This document shows positions 5,772-10,830 of a DNA stretch of 10,830 nt, piece by piece (the first letter of the stretch is position 1; each line of letters starts with the position of its first letter). The notes under the pieces were generated by a model. It was not told the DNA's origin, searched no databases, and was given only the letters and a program-made list of their open reading frames with translations. Position numbers and translations under genes: made by a program. The stretch is from SKLM01 sp964421785 (lineage in GTDB: Bacteria; Chloroflexota; Anaerolineae; B4-G1), in the NCBI GenBank assembly GCA_964421785.1, contig CAYQZG010000142.1:1-10830 (forward strand), in the 5' to 3' direction.

Positions 5772-5812
5772 CCATCTATGGAGGCGTCGCTTCGCTTCCC
5801 TTCATAGATTGG
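5772..5812 (+). repeat. Clean hairpin copy of the 33-bp dispersed element, upstream of the GH3 gene
   Basis: CCATCTATGGAGG (5772-5784) pairs with CCTTCATAGATTGG (5799-5812) with one bulged T and one G-U pair. This makes a stem of about 13 bp around a 14-base loop containing the CGCTTCGCTTC direct repeat. Bases 5786-5809 are identical to 4955-4978 in the GNAT gene. It lies between the small membrane-protein stop (5748) and the GH3 start (5838). Confidence 0.8.
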
Positions 5813-5837
5813 GGATGAAAGAGTCCAGTAGCTTCTT

Positions 5838-8800
5838 ATGAACGACGCCGCGAGACAGGCCGCCCTGTTGTTCCTGGTCGTTGCCATTGGCTTGAGCCAA
5901 GGTGCGGGGGATGGGGTTTTATCCCCCTTGGCGGTGCATGCTCAGGAAGAGGACAATGTCGCGCGTCTCATGGAACGCATGTCCAGCGCGGCCAAAGTGG
6001 GCCAACTCTTTGTGGTCACGTTTCCCGGTTCCCAAGTGGCCGAGGACGCGGCTATTGCCGAGCTGATCCACGACTATCACGTCGGCGGGGTCGTCCTCAA
6101 ATCGGAGAACGGCAATATTGTCAATACGGGCAACACACCTGAGCAAGTAGCCACGTTGGTGGCTCAGCTTCAGGAGGCTGCTTGGCACGCGACGCGACCG
6201 CTCACCGGTACGGTCCCAGATCCCTTCATCCCCCTCTTTGTCGCCGCCAGTCATGAAGGCAACGGCGTGCCCTACACCAGCATCATCAGCGGCACCACGC
6301 CGCTGCCCTCGCAGATGGCGCTGGGGGCTACGTGGGATATCAGTCATACCCATCGGGTCGGTCAGATCGTGGGGCAGGAGCTACAGACGATGGGCGTCAA
6401 TATGCTTCTGGGCCCTTCGCTTGACGTTTTGGAGAACCCGCGTCCGACCAGCGGTGGTGACCTGGGTGTGAGAACCTTCGGTGGTGAGCCCTTCTGGGTC
6501 GGGCAGATGGGGAAGGCCTACATCCGCGGCGTCCACCAGGGGGCTGGAAACCGTGTGGCCGTCGTGGCGAAGCACTTTCCCGGCTTGGGATCGTCGGATC
6601 GCTCCCTCGACGAGGAGGTCTCCACAGTACAGCGCACCTTGGAGAAGCTGAAGCAGGTTGACCTGGCGCCCTTCTTCGCCGTGGCTCAGGCCAAGGATCC
6701 CCTCGCGCGTCCCGAAGCGATCTTGGTCTCCCACATTCGCTTCCAGGGACTGGGGGGTGGACGCTTCATCACCACACTGCCTATCAGCGTCGATAGTAAC
6801 GTCCTTCAGCAACTCTTGACCCTCCCCGAGATGTCGGCATGGCGTGAAGCAGGAGGTGTGACCTTCTCTGATGCCTTGGGCCTCCGCGCCCTGCGCCGGT
6901 TCTATGCCCCCGGGGAGCAGGCCTTCAACGGTCGACGCATTGCCCAGGATGCTTTTCTGGCCGGAAATGATCTTCTCTTTCTCTCTCAATTTGGCCTGAC
7001 CGATGAGTGGGAGGACCAGGTCGCCAACGCGAAGTCTACAATCACGTTCTTCCGCGAGAAGTACGAGAGTGAACCTTCGTTCCAGAAGCAGGTGGATGAA
7101 GCGGTGGCCCGCATTCTTCGGCTCAAGCTTTCGCTCTACGGTGGAGCGTTCAGTCTGGACGGCGTGAGAGCGAATCCTGGCCTAGGGACGCGCCGCGGAA
7201 CCGCCGTGGCGGTTGGCGAGGCGATAGAGCCCGGTATTGAGGCCGTATCGGCCGTGGCCCGCGACGCCATCACGCTTCTTTCCCCACCATCTCCCGATCT
7301 CGTGCCTGCCCCTCCTACGCGGGAGGATCGTATCTTGATCTTCACGGATGCCAGAGAGGGGCGGCCCTGTGCTACCTGCGAGCCTGAACCGACCATCGGT
7401 CCAAGAGCGTTGGAGGAGACCCTCGTCCAGTTCTATGGCCCGGACGCAACCGGTCAGATTGCCCCCCAGCTCATATCCAGCTTTACGTTTGGCCAGCTGG
7501 AGACCTACCTGGACACCCCGGTCTCTCCCCCCGCGTCGCCGACGGCGATTTCTCTGACCAGCGAACCTGTTACGCCTACGGCGACGGTGGGCACAGCGGT
7601 CGTTGATACACCTACACCGTCCGTCGATACACCTACGCCGTCCCCGGGTCGAAGCAGGCACCCGGTCGGCGAGGCGTTACAGGATGCCGAATGGGTTATC
7701 TTCGGCATGTTGAATCCCAACGATGGACCATCTCAGGCTGATGTGGTGAAGCGCTTCCTCGCGGAGCGTGCCGATGCCCTACAGGATCCTCACGTCATCG
7801 TGATGGCCTATGATGTGCCCTATTGCTTGGATGCTACGGAGATCAGCAAGCTCAGTGCCTACTATGCCGCCTATGGCCACCTGACGCCTTTCGTCAAGGC
7901 TTCAGTGCGTGCCTTATTCGGTGAGTTCGCGCCGCAGGGTGAGCCACCGGTCAGCGTAAGTGGCATCAACTACGATCTCTTGGTACAGACATCACCCGAC
8001 CCTGAGCAGACGATCCCCGTCACCTACTCCGTCATCAAGCCCCCCGGCGAGGAGGAGGGTACGCCAACGCCCTCCGAACAGGAGCCGACGGCTGCTCCTC
8101 CAATAACCCCAAGCCCGGAGGGATCTGTCACCCCGGCTGAACCGACGGGCGAAGCGCAGCCAACGGCTGGTCCTCCGGCCTTGAAGAAGGGCGATCAGCT
8201 CAAGCTCCGTACCGGCAGAATCGTCGATCATAACGGGCACGTTGTGCCTGACGGGACGCCGGTTCAGTTCTTCTTCAACTATCCGCAGGAGGGCTTGGAG
8301 CAGTCGATGCTGGCCACAACCCGGGATGGGGTCGCGGAGACGCTGATGACGTTGGACCGCACCGGGCGTCTTGATGTCTCCGTTCAGGCGGATCCGGTTC
8401 CGAGAAAAGTGGCGCTTCAGATCACGATCCAGGAAGGCGGAGCGGCCACGATTGTGACACCCACACCTTCGCCCACGCCTGTGCCGACGCTGACCCCCAC
8501 GCCGACCGTGACGCCAACGCCAACGCCCCATCTTGACAGCACGCCGACCGCCACGACGGGGCCAGCTGTCCCGACGGCTGAAGCTACGAGCGACGTGGTC
8601 GTGGATCAACCAGAGCCGCCCCCGAAGCGGGAGATCCAGTTCTGGGATTTCTTGATCGCTCTGGTTGGTGTCCTGGTCGTCGGTGGTTCGGGGTACTACG
8701 CGATGCGCATCGGCGATAGGACGGTGACCAGAGCGCTGCGCGTTGCCCTGTGGTGTGTCGTCGGCGGGCTCATTATCTACGTGATCTACGTAGTGGGGCT

Positions 8801-8954
8801 TTCCTACCTTGGTCTATTCGATGGTGAGCGGGTCGACGCAGTCACCGGGGAAGCTTGGGTGGCCGGAGGTGCGGCTCTGATTGGAAGCTCTATGGCCCTG
8901 CTGTTTGCCTGGCTCCTCGATCGGCGCCACGGTGATAAAGCGATAGGGCGATAA
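5838..8954 (+). CDS. Secreted, membrane-anchored glycoside hydrolase family 3-like protein
   Basis: The product has 1038 residues. An N-terminal hydrophobic stretch ending AVHAQEED looks like a signal peptide cleaved near residue 35. Residues 45-436 match the GH3 catalytic barrel of the NagZ/beta-N-acetylhexosaminidase type: VGQLFVVTFPG, LGPSLDVLENPR, VAKHFPGLG (243-251) and the nucleophile region VTFSDALGLRAL (D345). A second GH3-like alpha/beta domain covers about 465-720 but is split by a Pro/Thr linker (558-607). A linker at 735-780, a probable Ig-like beta domain (783-866) and a TPTP-rich linker (872-926) follow. Three membrane helices end the protein (about 936-956, 968-992, 1005-1027). 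The enzyme would therefore work at the outer face of the membrane. It departs from NagZ: KHFPGHG is KHFPGLG, no His follows in the acid/base loop, and DQEGGR is replaced by SHEGNG (138-143). Substrate is inferred only as an amino-sugar glycan. No strong ribosome site precedes the ATG. Confidence 0.85.
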   Translation: MNDAARQAALLFLVVAIGLSQGAGDGVLSPLAVHAQEEDNVARLMERMSSAAKVGQLFVVTFPGSQVAEDAAIAELIHDYHVGGVVLKSENGNIVNTGNTPEQVATLVAQLQEAAWHATRPLTGTVPDPFIPLFVAASHEGNGVPYTSIISGTTPLPSQMALGATWDISHTHRVGQIVGQELQTMGVNMLLGPSLDVLENPRPTSGGDLGVRTFGGEPFWVGQMGKAYIRGVHQGAGNRVAVVAKHFPGLGSSDRSLDEEVSTVQRTLEKLKQVDLAPFFAVAQAKDPLARPEAILVSHIRFQGLGGGRFITTLPISVDSNVLQQLLTLPEMSAWREAGGVTFSDALGLRALRRFYAPGEQAFNGRRIAQDAFLAGNDLLFLSQFGLTDEWEDQVANAKSTITFFREKYESEPSFQKQVDEAVARILRLKLSLYGGAFSLDGVRANPGLGTRRGTAVAVGEAIEPGIEAVSAVARDAITLLSPPSPDLVPAPPTREDRILIFTDAREGRPCATCEPEPTIGPRALEETLVQFYGPDATGQIAPQLISSFTFGQLETYLDTPVSPPASPTAISLTSEPVTPTATVGTAVVDTPTPSVDTPTPSPGRSRHPVGEALQDAEWVIFGMLNPNDGPSQADVVKRFLAERADALQDPHVIVMAYDVPYCLDATEISKLSAYYAAYGHLTPFVKASVRALFGEFAPQGEPPVSVSGINYDLLVQTSPDPEQTIPVTYSVIKPPGEEEGTPTPSEQEPTAAPPITPSPEGSVTPAEPTGEAQPTAGPPALKKGDQLKLRTGRIVDHNGHVVPDGTPVQFFFNYPQEGLEQSMLATTRDGVAETLMTLDRTGRLDVSVQADPVPRKVALQITIQEGGAATIVTPTPSPTPVPTLTPTPTVTPTPTPHLDSTPTATTGPAVPTAEATSDVVVDQPEPPPKREIQFWDFLIALVGVLVVGGSGYYAMRIGDRTVTRALRVALWCVVGGLIIYVIYVVGLSYLGLFDGERVDAVTGEAWVAGGAALIGSSMALLFAWLLDRRHGDKAIGR
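7195..7212 (+). repeat. 18-bp palindromic repeat, copy 2 (GH3 gene)
   Basis: GCGGAACCGCCGTGGCGG. With flanking TT it extends to a 7-bp stem, AACCGCC/GGCGGTT. It lies in the segment linking the catalytic barrel to the second GH3 domain (about residues 452-458). See the copy at 5275-5292. Confidence 0.6.
7605..7643 (+). repeat. 21-bp coding repeat in the Pro/Thr linker of the GH3 protein
   Basis: Bases 7605-7622 and 7626-7643 agree at 17 of 18 positions with a 21-base period, giving DTPTPSV then DTPTPSP. This looks like recent duplication within a low-complexity spacer that interrupts the second GH3 domain. Confidence 0.75.
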
Positions 8955-8958
8955 GGCG

Positions 8959-8994
8959 CGTTGGTGCGTTGCACCTGCTAGAGCGCAAGCCTCA
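8959..8994 (+). repeat. 36-bp dispersed element, copy 1, in the convergent gap between the GH3 and kinase genes
   Basis: It begins CGTTGGTGCGTTGCACCTGC and agrees with 10762-10797 at 33 of 36 bases. GGTGC/GCACC (8963-8975) forms a perfect 5-bp hairpin with loop GTT; a second weak hairpin is possible around GAGC GCAA GC. It fills almost the whole 37-bp space between the convergent genes, and its last three bases are the kinase stop codon on the minus strand. Confidence 0.8.
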
Positions 8995-10020
8995 CAGCAG
9001 CGTCACGATCAGGGAAAGGACCAAAAGGGCCGTGGTCAAAATCAACAGATCTCGGTTCTCTCTAAGGGCTTGCTCCCAGTCCATTGAGTTGAGGATCAGC
9101 GAAGGGATGGTGTTGATCCCCAGCAACGATGGATTGCCCTCCACGGTGGACCAGGCCCAGATGAGAGATCCTGTCTGGAGCATCTCGCGAAACTCGGCGA
9201 TGGCCTGAGGACGTTCATTGGGATGCATGGCGATGGCGGCCAGGATGGCGTGCTCTATAGAGGGGGAGATATTTGGGTTGAGCTCACTCGGGGGGCGGAG
9301 GATATCCGGGTCGAGAAAACGCTGCTTGGCATCGGCCGGGGGCCGATTCGTCAGCAGATGGTAGAGGGTTGCACCGAGGGAGTAGATGTCGGATCGAACG
9401 TCGGTGTGTCCTGTGTCCCCACCGTATTGCTCCAGCGGCGTGTAGGCTGCCGTGCCTCGCCCTTGCAGCACCGTGACGGTGCGAGCCTGATCGGTCGCGA
9501 GGAGCTTGACCAGCCCGAAATCGACCAGCTTAATCAGGCCGGTGGGGGTCAGCTTGATGTTCGACGGCTTGATGTCGCGATGGAGCACGGGAGGCTCGCG
9601 GCTGTGGAGGTAATCCAGGGCATCGCAAAGCTGATGGGTCCATTGGAGGACTCTGTGCTCTTCGAGAAAGTCCCCTTCCTGGCGCTTCTCCTCCACCGCC
9701 TGCCGCAGGTCTTTACCCTCGACGAAGTCCATGACCAGATACTCGCGGCCCCCTTCGTGGAAGGTGTCCGAGACCTTTGGGAGGTTAGGGTGATCCAGCC
9801 GAGCCAGGGTGGTCGCCTCGCGATGAAACTGCTCGCGCGACTGAGCCAGCATAGCCGGTGTTGCGTCGGGGTCTGGTCGCACCTCTTTGACCGCGCAGAT
9901 GCGGCCCTCCAGACGGAGGTCCTCCGCGCGATAGACGGCGCCCATCCCTCCGCGCCCCACGACAGACACGGCTCTATACCGTCCACGCAGGACGGTGTTT
10001 GGTTTAAGCAGACGGCTCAA
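8992..10020 (-). CDS. Tail-anchored eukaryotic-like Ser/Thr protein kinase
   Basis: The 342-residue protein is an active-looking Hanks-type kinase. It has Gly loop GRGGMG (22-27), ATP lysine K45, helix-C E68, HRDIKPSN (147-154, catalytic D149), DFG (167-169), the activation segment GTAAYTPLEQ (189-198) with nearby T181, T183 and T190 as likely autophosphorylation sites, DIYSLG (211-216) and R270. After the kinase domain (about 15-282) a short spacer leads to one hydrophobic helix (about 325-342, LLILTTALLVLSLIVTLL) that ends exactly at the C-terminus. The kinase is therefore cytoplasmic and held by a tail anchor, with no outside sensor domain, unlike PknB with PASTA repeats. It starts at TTG (10020-10018); AGAGAGG (10029-10035) eight bases upstream supports this start. 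A strong minus-strand promoter precedes it. The stop lies in the 36-bp dispersed element. The divergent FHA regulator is its probable substrate. Confidence 0.95.
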   Translation of the reverse strand: MSRLLKPNTVLRGRYRAVSVVGRGGMGAVYRAEDLRLEGRICAVKEVRPDPDATPAMLAQSREQFHREATTLARLDHPNLPKVSDTFHEGGREYLVMDFVEGKDLRQAVEEKRQEGDFLEEHRVLQWTHQLCDALDYLHSREPPVLHRDIKPSNIKLTPTGLIKLVDFGLVKLLATDQARTVTVLQGRGTAAYTPLEQYGGDTGHTDVRSDIYSLGATLYHLLTNRPPADAKQRFLDPDILRPPSELNPNISPSIEHAILAAIAMHPNERPQAIAEFREMLQTGSLIWAWSTVEGNPSLLGINTIPSLILNSMDWEQALRENRDLLILTTALLVLSLIVTLL

Positions 10021-10050
10021 GAATTTAACCTCTCTTCTTCTCCACCACTC

Positions 10051-10079
10051 ATCATAGGTGAGAACGCGTACTCTGTCAA
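10051..10079 (-). promoter_or_regulatory. Near-consensus sigma70 promoter of the kinase gene
   Basis: On the minus strand, TTGACA (10079-10074) and TATGAT (10056-10051) are 17 bp apart: a perfect -35, five of six -10 bases, ideal spacing. Transcription should begin near 10044, leaving a leader of about 24 nt with AGAGAGG as ribosome site. The -35 box overlaps the FHA gene's Shine-Dalgarno on the other strand. Confidence 0.8.
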
Positions 10080-10085
10080 GGAGGT
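10078..10085 (+). promoter_or_regulatory. Eight-base Shine-Dalgarno of the FHA regulator gene
   Basis: AAGGAGGT is fully complementary to the usual 3' end of 16S rRNA (ACCTCCTT). It ends three bases before the ATG at 10089, which is short spacing but leaves no doubt about the start. No good plus-strand promoter was found in the 68-bp gap, so that promoter may be weak, activator-dependent, or within the kinase gene. Confidence 0.8.
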
Positions 10086-10088
10086 ATC

Positions 10089-10733
10089 ATGGTACAACAA
10101 GATAGGCCGATCCTTATCGCCTACGAGGGCGAACTAAAGGGTGAGCGTTGGATCCTGGATCAGGATCAGACGACGATTGGGCGATCGAGCGATTGTGACA
10201 TCGTGCTTCCGAAGCGACAGGTCTCGCGTCACCACGCCCGGATAGACCGTGACGACGGAGGCTATCTGTTGCGGGACTTGGGGAGCAAGAACGGCACGTA
10301 TGTGAATGGTGAAGAGGTGGATGGTGAGCCTTATCGTTTGAGGGATGGGGACGAGATACAGATCGCCCTGTACATCAAGCTCGGTTTTGTGGGCGCCGAC
10401 GCGACAGTCCCCCTGGAGTTGGCTGGCGCCTACAAGGGATTGCGCATTGATCGCCCGGCGAAGCGAGTCTTCATCGGTGGCCAGGAGGTGTCGCCTCCCC
10501 TCTCGCCGGCGCAGTACCGGCTCTTGGGTAGCCTCTTCGACAACGAGGGTCAGGTTGTCTCAAGGGACGCGATTGTGAACGCGGTCTGGTCGGAGGAGGA
10601 GGCCTTTGGCGTCACCGAGCAGGCGATTGATGCCCTGGTGCATCGCCTCCGGGAGCGCATCGGTGCCATAGACCCCGACCACGAGTACATCGTCACAGTG
10701 CGAGGTCACGGCTTCCGCCTGGAGAACCGCTGA
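10089..10733 (+). CDS. FHA domain - winged-helix (OmpR/PhoB type) transcriptional regulator
   Basis: The 214-residue protein joins a phosphothreonine-binding FHA domain to a DNA-binding domain. FHA hallmarks are TIGRSSDCDIVL (29-40), SRHHARI (46-52) and GSKNGTYVNG (65-74), in the expected order. Residues about 117-213 are a Trans_reg_C winged helix: LSPAQYRLLGSLFDNEGQVVSRDAIVNAVW, a recognition helix around VTEQAIDALVHRLRERI, and the wing YIVTVRGHGFRLEN. The FHA domain stands where OmpR-family proteins carry their receiver domain, so phosphothreonine binding probably replaces Asp phosphorylation as the switch. It is transcribed away from the Ser/Thr kinase across 68 bp, and the kinase is the obvious source of phosphothreonine in itself or in this protein. 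Autoregulation of the shared gap is plausible. Direct targets are unknown. Confidence 0.93.
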   Translation: MVQQDRPILIAYEGELKGERWILDQDQTTIGRSSDCDIVLPKRQVSRHHARIDRDDGGYLLRDLGSKNGTYVNGEEVDGEPYRLRDGDEIQIALYIKLGFVGADATVPLELAGAYKGLRIDRPAKRVFIGGQEVSPPLSPAQYRLLGSLFDNEGQVVSRDAIVNAVWSEEEAFGVTEQAIDALVHRLRERIGAIDPDHEYIVTVRGHGFRLENR

Positions 10734-10761
10734 TCGCTCTCCCACAATGCTATGCACCTTC

Positions 10762-10797
10762 CGTTGGTGCGTTGCGCCTGCTAGAGCCGAAGCCTCA
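10762..10797 (+). repeat. 36-bp dispersed element, copy 2, downstream of the FHA regulator
   Basis: It agrees with 8959-8994 at 33 of 36 bases and begins 28 nt after the FHA gene stop. The change A to G in GGTGC GTT GCGCC keeps the hairpin through a G-U pair. Both copies sit just past stop codons in the same orientation relative to the plus-strand gene, as a 3' processing or termination element would. Confidence 0.75.
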
Positions 10798-10817
10798 AGG
10801 TGACTGCCCTAAGCGCA

Positions 10818-10830
10818 GGGAAGCGAAGGG
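10818..10830 (-). repeat. Possible partial copy of the 33-bp element at the window edge
   Basis: GGGAAGCGAAGGG resembles the reverse complement of CGCTTCGCTTCCC, the core of the 33-bp element, with a mismatch near the edge. Only 13 bases are visible, so this may be chance. Confidence 0.3.

Noticed and set aside
7992..8609. 205-codon minus-strand frame opposite the GH3 linker region
   Set aside because: Arg-rich antisense of Thr-Pro codons and an Ig-like domain; no ribosome site or family match.
9223..10137. 304-codon plus-strand frame opposite the kinase
   Set aside because: Runs antisense through all kinase motifs and overlaps the FHA start in another frame; a shadow of the kinase.

Overview
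The window looks like chromosomal DNA of a Chloroflexota bacterium, probably from an Anaerolineae-type lineage. This is an inference from gene style: moderately high GC, an exported glycosidase with long Thr-Pro linkers and C-terminal membrane helices, a small tail-anchored Ser/Thr kinase, an FHA/winged-helix regulator, and many short palindromic repeats. No rRNA, tRNA, transposase, CRISPR array or phage gene was seen.

Layout. (1) 2-1669 (+): the 3' part of a hybrid sensor histidine kinase (GAF remnant, HisKA, HATPase, two receiver domains), cut by the window edge. (2) 1670-1984: non-coding, with an imperfect stem-loop, a perfect UUCG-capped hairpin and an overlapping extended -10 promoter. 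(3) 1985-4608 (+): an ABC-F ATPase and dephospho-CoA kinase (coaE), overlapping by an ATGA junction. (4) A promoter with a perfect TATAAT inside the 3' end of coaE leads into a leader of about 160 nt. It then reads toward a GNAT acetyltransferase (4745-5449), an 81-residue two-helix membrane protein (5503-5748) and a large secreted, membrane-anchored GH3-family protein (5838-8954). (5) 8992-10020 (-): a Ser/Thr protein kinase convergent with the GH3 gene. (6) 10089-10733 (+): an FHA plus OmpR-type winged-helix regulator, divergent from the kinase. Each partner is the other's only neighbour across a 68-bp gap.

How the parts may work together. The kinase/FHA-wHTH pair reads as a self-contained phospho-signalling module. 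A cytoplasmic kinase held to the membrane by its last helix would create phosphothreonine sites for the FHA domain, and the regulator would then alter transcription. PknH-EmbR of mycobacteria is a known analogue with a different domain order. The GH3 protein acts outside the cell membrane, perhaps on amino-sugar polymers, but its catalytic loop is atypical.

The most distinctive feature is a set of short repeats. A 33-bp palindromic unit occurs twice in tandem, in frame, inside the GNAT gene and once as a clean hairpin in front of the GH3 gene. A related 15-mer occurs three times, an 18-mer is shared by the GNAT and GH3 genes in different reading frames, and a 36-bp unit lies at the 3' ends of the GH3/kinase pair and of the FHA gene. 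The in-frame insertions resemble in principle the Rickettsia palindromic elements that lie within protein genes.
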